Source: Bacteroidia bacterium (GTDB lineage: Bacteria; Bacteroidota; Bacteroidia; B-17B0; Aurantibacillaceae). From it: a stretch of 64,000 bases of DNA. This document shows positions 56,781-63,673 of the stretch, one piece after another. Where the stretch lies: positions 62,001-126,000 of the forward strand of contig JAIOZA010000004.1 of NCBI GenBank assembly GCA_021740825.1. The letters run 5' to 3'. The number at the start of each line of letters is the position of its first letter. Position 1 is the stretch's first letter. The translations under genes and the position numbers were made by a program. The notes beneath the pieces are model-generated. The model did no database searches and was not told the DNA's origin. It was given only the letters and a program-made list of their open reading frames with translations.

Positions 56781-57164
56781 CTATTTAGTATAAGTCATAT
56801 TATTCGAGCTAAATGAAGAAAAATCTTGCACAAAATTAGCAGTAGAACTATATCCGTTCGTGTTTAATCTTAGAGTTGCACTTCCGACAGAAATTTCCCA
56901 TGTTCCTTCATCCGAACTAATATCACCAAGTATATCAGCTACATATAAGTACGTCCCATCACCACTAAAAATATATTTTGTTTTTATGCCATTTCCTGCC
57001 GCATACCATTCCCCAATTACATCATTTTTAGATAATTCAGTTTTTTGTTCAGTTTTTTGAGATTCATCGGTATTGTCGTTTTTCTTTTTGGAGTCGCCAC
57101 AACTTGTTAAACTCAGGTATGCAAGCAATAGTGTTGCCCCACAAAATGTAATAATTTTTTTCAT
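56781..57164 (-). CDS. Small lipoprotein with lipocalin-like C-terminal domain
   Basis: A lipoprotein signal (MKKIITFCGATLLLAYLSLTSC) is followed by a charged linker of Lys, Asp, Glu and Gln, then a compact beta domain. The domain (DVIGEWYAAGNGIKTKYIFSGDGTYLY ... EGTWEISVGSATLRLN) resembles the small lipocalin-like domains of Bacteroidota lipoproteins. The function is unknown. A second ATG four codons upstream (57176) is also possible. No partner is evident. Confidence 0.72.
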   Translation of the reverse strand: MKKIITFCGATLLLAYLSLTSCGDSKKKNDNTDESQKTEQKTELSKNDVIGEWYAAGNGIKTKYIFSGDGTYLYVADILGDISSDEGTWEISVGSATLRLNTNGYSSTANFVQDFSSFSSNNMTYTK

Positions 57165-57345
57165 TTTATTTTTCATTTTATTTTTTCCTACTCATTTGGC
57201 TTTTCAGAATGCGCCCTGTTTTTTTGAATTGTTTCTAGTCTCAATTTTTTATCATCCATTTTTGTATTGTAAATTGAATTATTCACAACACCAAATGATT
57301 TTAAACAAAATTATTTTAGAACTCAATTAAAAATTGAATGGTTTG

Positions 57346-57360
57346 GTTTCATTTTGGTTT
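57346..57360 (+). repeat. 15-bp direct repeat, left copy, inside a hairpin
   Basis: GTTTCATTTTGGTTT, identical to 58716-58730. Here it also forms one arm of an 11-bp inverted repeat (GGTTTCATTTT with AAAATGAAACC). It lies just past the 3' end of the Kelch-like gene. Confidence 0.7.
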
Positions 57361-57394
57361 TTATTTAAAATGAAACCTACTTTTATAGAAAGTT

Positions 57395-58651
57395 TTAGGC
57401 CTTTTTGGAAATTCTGTACAAAAATTTTCGTTTATCAACTTCGTCTTTTGTGCGAACTATGAATCCGGGATACATTTTATTTAACTCAGTTAAATGCCGA
57501 TGCCTTCTTAGCTTTCTGCTTTCTAATGTTAAATGGTTAATTTCTAGCGCTATATCAAGTTCTTCCATGCTTAAAATTTCTTTATTAAGTTCAATAATTT
57601 TACGATATGTATTTTCTGTATTTGTAATTTGAACTTCAGCATCTTCGGTAACTAGTTCGTCGTCAACAGGAACTACTCTTTTTTTATTGTATCTTATCCA
57701 AAAAACTATTACAAATGGAACCGCTATTAGCAAATACCAGAGTGCGCTATTGCTTTGTTTTTGCTCGCTACTATCATCCGTGTTTTCATTTGGTATTAAG
57801 TTTAATTGTAAGTTAGTATATTTATTCCATATAGAATCTAGACTAATTTTACAATATCCTTCATCTATTAGCGAACTGCTAGGCCAGCTAAAAAACAAGT
57901 TATTGTTTAATTGATACTTTATTTTAATGCAAGCAACGCACCCTACCTTTTCATTATCAATTATAATATATTTTAGCTGTTTCTTTTTTATTATTGCCGA
58001 GTAAACTTGATTATGATACCAAAAAAAGTCATTTGTTTCAAAGCAATCTCCTCCCATTATCAACCTTTTATCAAAATTAACATACTTCTTCCAAGTCATT
58101 TTTAGTAAATCCAATTGGTATAAGCTAGAATCTACTATATCTTTTTCGACATAATTCCCCCCTTTTAAATGATTAAAGCTATAAATACTATTATTACAAA
58201 GAAATGTTTTGCCATTCATAAAAGCAGGAGCTTGACCCTTGGTGGGTTGAAATAGCCATTCTCTTGAAATGTTTTCGAAATAAATTAAGTTGCTGTGATT
58301 GGTAAAATAGCCATAGCCACCTAATTGATATATTTTATTATTCCAACTAAAAAGGTGTCTCCCAAAATTTGCGCCATGGTATTGCGAAAGATCTAATCTT
58401 ATGGCTGAATCTCCTGTAAGTTTAAATAAATAGTAATAGCCATCTGGATTAAAGAAAGTATCTTGCCCTACAATACAAGTTGTTATTAACGTTTTGCCAA
58501 GAAAAACTTTTTCGGCAACACCATCAAATTGTTTTGAGATAGTTTGCTTAATAAGTTTTATTTGCTTAGGGTAAAGTGTGGTAGTATCTTGAGCCCAACT
58601 AGATGAAAATAGTAAGAATGTAAAAAAAATACACGTAAATTTCATAAGCAT
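57395..58651 (-). CDS. Kelch-like ectodomain membrane protein with helical cytoplasmic tail
   Basis: A 418-residue protein. A signal peptide (MKFTCIFFTFLLFSSSWAQ) is followed by a beta-propeller-like region of Kelch type (about 60-285; KIYQLGGYGYF, SLYQLDLLKMTWKKYVN). One membrane helix (NSALWYLLIAVPFVIVFWI, about 305-323) and a cytoplasmic tail follow. The tail (about 345-418) is helical and basic (LTLESRKLRRHRHLTELN, then RKFLYRIS) and looks like a small winged-helix or DNA/protein-binding domain. It could pass an outside signal inward. I know no characterised relative. It starts with MLMKF; the second Met (58645) is equally likely. Confidence 0.7.
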   Translation of the reverse strand: MLMKFTCIFFTFLLFSSSWAQDTTTLYPKQIKLIKQTISKQFDGVAEKVFLGKTLITTCIVGQDTFFNPDGYYYLFKLTGDSAIRLDLSQYHGANFGRHLFSWNNKIYQLGGYGYFTNHSNLIYFENISREWLFQPTKGQAPAFMNGKTFLCNNSIYSFNHLKGGNYVEKDIVDSSLYQLDLLKMTWKKYVNFDKRLIMGGDCFETNDFFWYHNQVYSAIIKKKQLKYIIIDNEKVGCVACIKIKYQLNNNLFFSWPSSSLIDEGYCKISLDSIWNKYTNLQLNLIPNENTDDSSEQKQSNSALWYLLIAVPFVIVFWIRYNKKRVVPVDDELVTEDAEVQITNTENTYRKIIELNKEILSMEELDIALEINHLTLESRKLRRHRHLTELNKMYPGFIVRTKDEVDKRKFLYRISKKA

Positions 58652-58715
58652 TTTCGGTTTGAAAAATATTTTATTGCGAAATAAAAAAGGAATTCCTCAA
58701 TTCTACAAAATATCA

Positions 58716-58730
58716 GTTTCATTTTGGTTT
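58716..58730 (+). repeat. 15-bp direct repeat, right copy
   Basis: The same 15-mer as 57346-57360, on the same strand and 1370 bases away. It lies about 65 bases upstream of the Kelch-like gene start, in the likely promoter region. The two copies bracket the gene. Confidence 0.7.
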
Positions 58731-58820
58731 CAAAACCGAAATTACCAAAAAATCATCCTAAAAAGCACTCTATTTTTGTGATATTTTAGTCTTATTTTAA
58801 TGAAAAAGATTTTTTGAAAC

Positions 58821-58870
58821 TGAATTATCCCGCCCAACCTTCTCTGTCTATACTAATGCATTGTATAGCC
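58821..58870 (-). repeat. Displaced copy of the comM 3' end (50-bp direct repeat, left copy)
   Basis: It matches 59451-59500 without gaps at 41 of 50 positions, exactly 630 bases away. Read in the comM frame it encodes AIQCISIDREGWAG and a stop, against AIQYRSLDREGWAG and a stop in comM itself. The frame is kept and the last six residues are identical, so this is a true comM tail and not a chance match. The ORF6N gene's last codons lie inside it in another frame. Confidence 0.85.
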
Positions 58871-59389
58871 AATTTTGGTTCTAGGCTTTGGGTTTTCCCT
58901 TTTATCAAGCAGTTCATCTAGATATTGAAAAACCATTTCAATATTTTTTGTATTGTTATCTGTTTTTTTTCTAATTTTTTCTATTTCCAAACGAATATCT
59001 GTATTATCTGCCAGCGCCTGCCTGATTTGTATAAATACCCTGACAACTTGAATGTTAACAGCAATTGCTTTATCGCTGTTTATGATGCTAGCCAACATTA
59101 CTGCACCGTGTTCCGTGAATACATAGGGTAATGAAGTAGAAAACTTTAATGAATTTAGATGCTTAAAACTTGATATAATATCGTCTTTCTCTTCTTGATT
59201 AATTTGAAACATAAAGTCCTCAGGAAATCTTTTTATGTTCCTTTTTACTTGTTGATTTAATTGCTTTGTTGTAATTCCATATAATTCTGCCAAATCTTTG
59301 TCTATCATAACTTTTACATCACGTAAAACAATAATTTTATTGATAATTATCTCATCTGGAATTTTTGTTATAGACTTATTTTTAACCAT
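58853..59389 (-). CDS. ORF6N-domain protein
   Basis: A 178-residue protein with an N-terminal ORF6N domain (about residues 8-100; IIINKIIVLRDVKVMIDKDL, AELYGITTKQLNQQVKRN, RFPEDFMFQI, YVFTEHGAVMLASII). A coiled-coil tail follows (EIEKIRKKTDNNTKNIEMVF). ORF6N is a DNA-binding domain first found in phages and related to KilA-N. Copies are frequent in Bacteroidota genomes and their role is unclear. The ATG at 59389 is chosen because a GTG at 59428 lies within the palindrome. The last six or so codons (GYTMH) come from the repeated comM tail read in a different frame. Confidence 0.88.
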   Translation of the reverse strand: MVKNKSITKIPDEIIINKIIVLRDVKVMIDKDLAELYGITTKQLNQQVKRNIKRFPEDFMFQINQEEKDDIISSFKHLNSLKFSTSLPYVFTEHGAVMLASIINSDKAIAVNIQVVRVFIQIRQALADNTDIRLEIEKIRKKTDNNTKNIEMVFQYLDELLDKRENPKPRTKIGYTMH

Positions 59390-59404
59390 CGTAAAACTTT
59401 TTAG

Positions 59405-59431
59405 TAGGTGGTCACAATTTGTGACCACCTA
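59405..59431. promoter_or_regulatory. 27-bp perfect palindrome upstream of the ORF6N gene
   Basis: The arms TAGGTGGTCACAA and TTGTGACCACCTA pair perfectly over 13 bp around a single central base. It is not followed by a T-run on either strand, so it is not a terminator. It lies 16 bases before the ORF6N ATG, a fit for an operator of a self-regulated DNA-binding protein. A recombination or cruciform site is also possible. A second, 14-bp AT-only palindrome (59437-59450) lies beside it. Confidence 0.6.
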
Positions 59432-59450
59432 TGTTTATAAATTAATTTAT

Positions 59451-59500
59451 TGAATTACCCCGCCCAACCTTCTCTATCTAAACTCCGATATTGTATAGCT
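59451..59500 (-). repeat. comM 3' end, right copy of the 50-bp direct repeat
   Basis: It contains the last 15 codons and stop of the functional comM gene. It pairs with 58821-58870 (82 percent identity, no gaps). Confidence 0.85.
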
Positions 59501-60993
59501 TCGGCAATATGATTTGATTTAATAGTTGTCGAAGCTTCTAAATCAGCAATAGTGCGAGCTACTTTTAAAATTCGGTCGTAAGCACGAGCGGATAAACCCA
59601 ATCGCTCCATGGCCGTTTTTAAAAGAGTATTGCTGGCTTCATCTAAATTACAATAGGTTCGTAAATCTTTAGTGCGCATTTGTGCGTTACAATATATGCC
59701 GTCTGCTGCTTTATAACGTTCAGTTTGTAGTTGTCGTGCTTTAATGACGCGGCCTCTAATATCTTTACTGCTTTCGCTATTTTGGGCTTTACTTAATTCG
59801 CTAAAAGGAACGGGCGTTACTTCTACATGTAAATCAATTCTATCTAATAAAGGCCCCGAAATTTTATTTAAATATTTTTGTACAACACCCGGTGCGCATA
59901 CACAATCTTTTTCGGGATGGTTATAGTAACCACAAGGACAAGGATTCATACTAGCCATCAGCATAAAACTTGCAGGATATTCCACACTAAAGCGCGCACG
60001 GGAAATAGTGACTATTCTATCTTCTAAAGGTTGGCGCATTACTTCTAAAACTGTTCGTTTAAATTCAGGTAATTCATCTAAAAATAAAACACCATTATGT
60101 GCTAAAGAAATTTCTCCGGGTTGTGCGTTCATTCCTCCGCCAACTAAAGCCACATCTGAAATTGTATGGTGCGGACTTCTAAATGGTCGCTTAGTTACCA
60201 AGCCCATTGTTTTTGATGTTCTACCAGCTACACTATGAATTTTTGTTGTTTCTAAGGCTTCATCTAATGTTAGTGGTGGTAAAATAGAAGGCATCCTTTT
60301 ACTTAGCATCGTTTTTCCTGCACCTGGTGGTCCAATTAAAATGACGTTATGTCCGCCTGAAGCCGCAATTTCAAGGGCACGCTTTATATTTTCTTGACCT
60401 TTTACATCATTAAAATCAAATTCAATATCATCTAATCGTGTTAAAAATTCCTGTTCAATATCAATGGTTGTTTTTTCTAAATCTTGTTTTCCATTAAAAA
60501 AATTGATTACTTGTTTAAGTGTCGAAACTCCATAAACTTCTAAACCATCAACAACGGCCGCCTCTTTAGCGTTAGCGTCGGGTAAAATAACGCCTTTAAA
60601 TCCTTCTTGTTTAGCTTTAATTGCAATTGGTAGCGTTCCTTTAATAGGCCGAAGTTCCCCATCTAAAGATAACTCTCCCATAATAATGTATTTAGACACT
60701 TCGTCTGATTTAATTTGTTCGGAGGCCGCTAAAATACCAACGGCAATAGTTAAATCATAAGCCGATCCTTCTTTACGAATATCGGCAGGAGCCATATTAA
60801 TAGTGATTTGTTTCCCTGGAATTTTTAAATCATTATTTTTTAAAGCAGCGTCTATCCTTTGATGACTTTCTTTTACAGCGCTATCTGGCAATCCTACCAA
60901 ATAAAAATTTATTCCTTGAGATATATTTACCTCTACTGTTACTGTAGTTGCTGAAATACCATGCACCGCACTCCCATAAGTTTTTACCAACAT
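59455..60993 (-). CDS. comM: YifB/ComM family Mg chelatase-like AAA ATPase
   Basis: A 512-residue hexameric helicase-like protein; in naturally competent bacteria ComM promotes branch migration during integration of transformed DNA. An N-terminal Lon-protease-like domain (MLVKTYGSAVHGI, PADIRKEGSAYDLTIAVGIL) is followed by the Mg-chelatase AAA domain. That domain has Walker A IGPPGAGKTMLSKRMP, Walker B VLFLDELPEF and a Cys-rich NPCPCGYYNHPEKDCVC. A C-terminal helical domain ends DREGWAG. I chose the ATG at 60993; longer starts add an untypical basic stretch. Its tail is duplicated downstream around the ORF6N gene. Confidence 0.95.
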   Translation of the reverse strand: MLVKTYGSAVHGISATTVTVEVNISQGINFYLVGLPDSAVKESHQRIDAALKNNDLKIPGKQITINMAPADIRKEGSAYDLTIAVGILAASEQIKSDEVSKYIIMGELSLDGELRPIKGTLPIAIKAKQEGFKGVILPDANAKEAAVVDGLEVYGVSTLKQVINFFNGKQDLEKTTIDIEQEFLTRLDDIEFDFNDVKGQENIKRALEIAASGGHNVILIGPPGAGKTMLSKRMPSILPPLTLDEALETTKIHSVAGRTSKTMGLVTKRPFRSPHHTISDVALVGGGMNAQPGEISLAHNGVLFLDELPEFKRTVLEVMRQPLEDRIVTISRARFSVEYPASFMLMASMNPCPCGYYNHPEKDCVCAPGVVQKYLNKISGPLLDRIDLHVEVTPVPFSELSKAQNSESSKDIRGRVIKARQLQTERYKAADGIYCNAQMRTKDLRTYCNLDEASNTLLKTAMERLGLSARAYDRILKVARTIADLEASTTIKSNHIAEAIQYRSLDREGWAG

Positions 60994-61125
60994 CGATTTA
61001 TTTTTTCGGCAAAGTAACAGTAAAAACAAGCGGCGTCTTGCTATAATTTGTAGCATGTCTTGAAGCGGCTTTATTTATTGGTGTTTTGAGAGCATGTCAT
61101 TATGTGTAATTGTAAATTGATTAGC

Positions 61126-61133
61126 TATATTTG
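61126..61133 (+). promoter_or_regulatory. Possible -7 element TATATTTG
   Basis: An exact TAnnTTTG match upstream of the secreted-protein gene. It lies about 125 bases before the ATG and lacks a well-spaced -33 TTG, so it is weak. Confidence 0.3.
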
Positions 61134-61260
61134 CAATAAAATTGATTTTAAAAAAGAGGTTAAAAAATTTGTGCGTTTAGAAACACCAATTAAATTAATT
61201 TCTTTTTAAATAGATTTAAACATGATAAATTGTATATTTATGATTCTTAAAAACAATACT

Positions 61261-61704
61261 ATGATTAAAACACTATTTTTAGCAGTTGCAATTACTTTAA
61301 CTTCGTTTCAAACCAATGCACAAACAGATGAACCAAGAGAGTTAACCTGTTATAATAAATGGTCACAAAAATTTGATGAACGTGGCGCCGAAGAAGTTGC
61401 AGATGGCGTTTACGCTGATGTTATTATTACGTCACGTATGGGCGCAAAGGCAAATTGCTGGAGTGGCAAAGCAGAGGTTCGAAATAAAAAATTATTAAGA
61501 TTTTGGATTATAAAAGAGGATAATTCGGAAGAAGAAGTTAACCGCACCTGGAAAGGCAATTCTAATAAAGATGTGGCCATTATTAATGGCATGAGCACAT
61601 CTATGATTACGGTTCATAACGAATTATTAAACGTACTATGGCCTAAAAAAATTAAGCCAAAAAAAGCAGCTGCCAAAAAAGCGCCTGAACCTACAGATGA
61701 TTAA
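61261..61704 (+). CDS. Small secreted protein of unknown function
   Basis: From the ATG at 61261 it has 147 residues. A signal peptide (MIKTLFLAVAITLTSFQTNAQ) is followed by a compact domain with two cysteines (ELTCYNKWSQKFDERG, KANCWSGKAEVRNKKL) and a Lys/Ala/Pro-rich tail (KKIKPKKAAAKKAPEPTDD) that looks disordered. I do not recognise the domain. Two upstream in-frame ATGs (61222, 61240) would add a hydrophobic non-signal stretch and are less likely. A terminator follows. Confidence 0.72.
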   Translation: MIKTLFLAVAITLTSFQTNAQTDEPRELTCYNKWSQKFDERGAEEVADGVYADVIITSRMGAKANCWSGKAEVRNKKLLRFWIIKEDNSEEEVNRTWKGNSNKDVAIINGMSTSMITVHNELLNVLWPKKIKPKKAAAKKAPEPTDD

Positions 61705-61730
61705 CGCTTTGTGAATTCTTGAAAAAATTA

Positions 61731-61755
61731 AAACCTGCTTTGGCGGGTTTTTTTT
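61731..61755. terminator. Bidirectional rho-independent terminator
   Basis: A 7-bp stem (AACCTGC with GCGGGTT, one T-G pair) and a 4-base loop are followed by T-runs on the plus side and by a T-rich stretch on the minus side. It serves both converging genes. Confidence 0.85.
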
Positions 61756-62992
61756 ATTGTTCTTTAAAAGGATTTCTTGGAACCCACTCAATTGGCTGCA
61801 AAAATTGCATAAACGGTTTTAATATTAATTTCGAAACTGTATTTTGCGGTTTAATATAACAGAGTAATTCGTGCGGTTTTGCGCCCACGGTTGTTTTAAT
61901 TTCAGAAGCTGTTCTTCCTAAATTAATTTTTGTTTTATTAAGCAAAATAGCTTGTTCGATATAACTATATAAAATTGTTTGATACAACTCAAATTCTTTA
62001 TTTTGATTGTAATCAAAGCCAATGTAGTGGGCTTCTACCTCGTTTTGTAAACAAAAGCCACAAGCAAACGACACCATTTTATTTTCTAAAAACCAAGCAT
62101 CCACATAAAAAGAATCTACTACAGAATTCATCACATCTACAAAATAATTTGCAGATAAATGCGCTAGTTTAAATTTTGCATGATTGTAAACTTGAGTATA
62201 TAAAGCATGCATCTCTTCCTTATAAAATGAAACTTCATCAGTTGACAATCTTTTTTTAGTTAAACCTGCACTTGCGGTTAAAATGTGCTTAGCTCTGTTT
62301 CTATATTTTTTTGAAAAATGATTTAAATAATCTGTCACACTTGTTAATCCGGCAGGCAAATTAATAATCATATTTGGTTCCACATTAAAGTGGCTAAACT
62401 TATTGCAATACCAGCAATCTTTATCTCCAAAACCCTCTTCATAAAAATCTTTGACAAGAATTGCTGAAATTTTACCTCTTAATTTTTCCGCTCTAGAAAC
62501 GGAATCAATAACACCTTCTACTAATTTAAAGGTTGTTTTCTTACTATTAACTTGCAGATAAAACCCATGTTCGCCACTAATAAAATTGTTGCCACAAGTT
62601 ACCAAACGCATAACCGTTTCGTTGTCGTTATTTTTTACATAATTTTTAAATACAGAAGCTTTTTTGCTTTTCAATTCAGTAATTTGTTTTTCAATTAGCT
62701 CACCAAACAGCGAGGCGGAGAAATCATTAATTTGAAAATAAACAACGCCAATAGGATTTTTTCTATTATAAATTAGGACATAAATAAATCTAAAATACGC
62801 TGTTTTTTCTTTATGTAATATACTTAAGTAGGAGTGCGATAAAAAAACATTTTTATGATTAAGAGCCTTGGTCCATTCTGCTTCAGGAATTTTATTTACA
62901 TCATCAAAACAGTTAAAAGTATAATTACCAAATAGTTTTCTATTAGGTTTTAAAATATTTTTACCGAGTATTTTATCGCAGAGTGCAAACAT
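61754..62992 (-). CDS. GNAT/FemAB-like acyltransferase, unknown substrate
   Basis: A 412-residue soluble protein with the duplicated GNAT look of FemAB-like and COG3146-type proteins: an N-terminal half with FLSHSYLSILHKEKTAYFRF and FQINDFSASLF. The central region has LNHFSKKYRNRAKHILTASA and the C-terminal half has YHAWFLENK-like VDAWFLENKMVSFACGF, AHYIGFDYNQNKEFELYQTI and INLGRTASEIKTTVGAKPHE. It probably transfers an acyl or aminoacyl group to an envelope or small-molecule acceptor. It overlaps the APS kinase stop by one base (TAATG), so the two are translationally coupled. Confidence 0.72.
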   Translation of the reverse strand: MFALCDKILGKNILKPNRKLFGNYTFNCFDDVNKIPEAEWTKALNHKNVFLSHSYLSILHKEKTAYFRFIYVLIYNRKNPIGVVYFQINDFSASLFGELIEKQITELKSKKASVFKNYVKNNDNETVMRLVTCGNNFISGEHGFYLQVNSKKTTFKLVEGVIDSVSRAEKLRGKISAILVKDFYEEGFGDKDCWYCNKFSHFNVEPNMIINLPAGLTSVTDYLNHFSKKYRNRAKHILTASAGLTKKRLSTDEVSFYKEEMHALYTQVYNHAKFKLAHLSANYFVDVMNSVVDSFYVDAWFLENKMVSFACGFCLQNEVEAHYIGFDYNQNKEFELYQTILYSYIEQAILLNKTKINLGRTASEIKTTVGAKPHELLCYIKPQNTVSKLILKPFMQFLQPIEWVPRNPFKEQ

Positions 62993-63594
62993 TAAATAGC
63001 TAATAATTGAAAAACATCGTCAAATAACATTATTGCACTTTCTTCAATAGAAAGATTACTTGTATCAACACTATAAATAGCGTTTGTGGGTGCTTCAAAA
63101 GGGTTGGATATTCCTGTAAATTCTTTAAGTTCTCCACTTCTTGCTCTTGCATAATGTCCTTTCACATCTCGTTTTTCACAAACATCTAATGGCGTAGCAA
63201 TGTGATATAAAATAAAATGTTGTTCGCCAATAATATGTTCTGCTAATCTTCTTAGTTCGTTTGTTGGTGTAATTAAACTGCATATTACCACAACACCGCA
63301 ACTTGCTAATTGTTTTGCTAATTCAGCTGTGCGGCGAACATTTTCTGTCCTATCTTCCATACTAAAACCAAGTCCTCTATTAATACCTTGCCTTAATATA
63401 TCGCCATCTAATACTTTTGTTAAAATACCTTCTTGATGCAACTTTCTTTCTAATTCATAAGCTAACGTAGTTTTACCAGAACCAGAATAGCCTGTCATCC
63501 AAATTACAATACCTTTATGTGATAATAAATTCTCTTTATCTGAACTTGATACAAGCTCTGGATGATTTGAAAATATGTAATTTGAAGCGCTCAG
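62992..63594 (-). CDS. cysC: Adenylylsulfate (APS) kinase, N-terminus extends past the first ATG
   Basis: Makes PAPS from APS and ATP. Motifs: P-loop GYSGSGKTT, DGDILRQGINRGLGFS, DRTENVRRTAELAKQL and LITPTNELRR. The first ATG (63498) falls after the first beta strand of the fold, so the true start must be upstream. The frame stays open to a stop at 63613-63615 and encodes NYIFSNHPELVSSSDKENLL then SHKGIVIW, as in the family. It has no ATG, GTG or TTG: CTG at 63594 or ATT at 63612 are the candidates. No sulfurylase or other sulfate genes are near. It is coupled to the GNAT gene. Confidence 0.85.
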   Translation of the reverse strand: MSASNYIFSNHPELVSSSDKENLLSHKGIVIWMTGYSGSGKTTLAYELERKLHQEGILTKVLDGDILRQGINRGLGFSMEDRTENVRRTAELAKQLASCGVVVICSLITPTNELRRLAEHIIGEQHFILYHIATPLDVCEKRDVKGHYARARSGELKEFTGISNPFEAPTNAIYSVDTSNLSIEESAIMLFDDVFQLLAI

Positions 63595-63635
63595 ATGAAC
63601 AAAATTAAGAATTTAAAAATACAATTAATTATTCT

Positions 63636-63643
63636 TACTTTTG
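63636..63643 (+). promoter_or_regulatory. -7 promoter element TACTTTTG for deoC
   Basis: Exact TAnnTTTG match, 30 bases before the deoC ATG, in the divergent gap with cysC. No -33 TTG was clear. Confidence 0.4.
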
Positions 63644-63673
63644 GTTAATAAACCTGTTTTAATAAAGATTAAC

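Larger units (their letters stand above)
58821..59500 (-). mobile_element. Putative small cassette inserted at the comM 3' end, carrying an ORF6N gene
   Basis: Two copies of the comM tail flank a unit of about 630 bases that contains one ORF6N gene and a long palindrome. comM stays intact because the copy nearest to it completes its reading frame. This is the footprint left when an element integrates into a gene's 3' end and brings its own version of that end. No integrase is present. A local duplication followed by divergence is the alternative. Confidence 0.55.

Noticed and set aside
57188-57259. 23-codon reading frame (minus strand) upstream of the small lipoprotein gene
   Set aside because: It has an ATG and a stop but no promoter, hydrophobic or attenuator-like features; too short to support.
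57346-57373. Hairpin after the Kelch-like gene as a terminator
   Set aside because: The 11-bp stem is not followed by a T-run in the direction of the gene.
58821-59500. Integrase or transposase within the ORF6N unit
   Set aside because: No reading frame other than the ORF6N gene is long enough, and no recombinase motif is visible.
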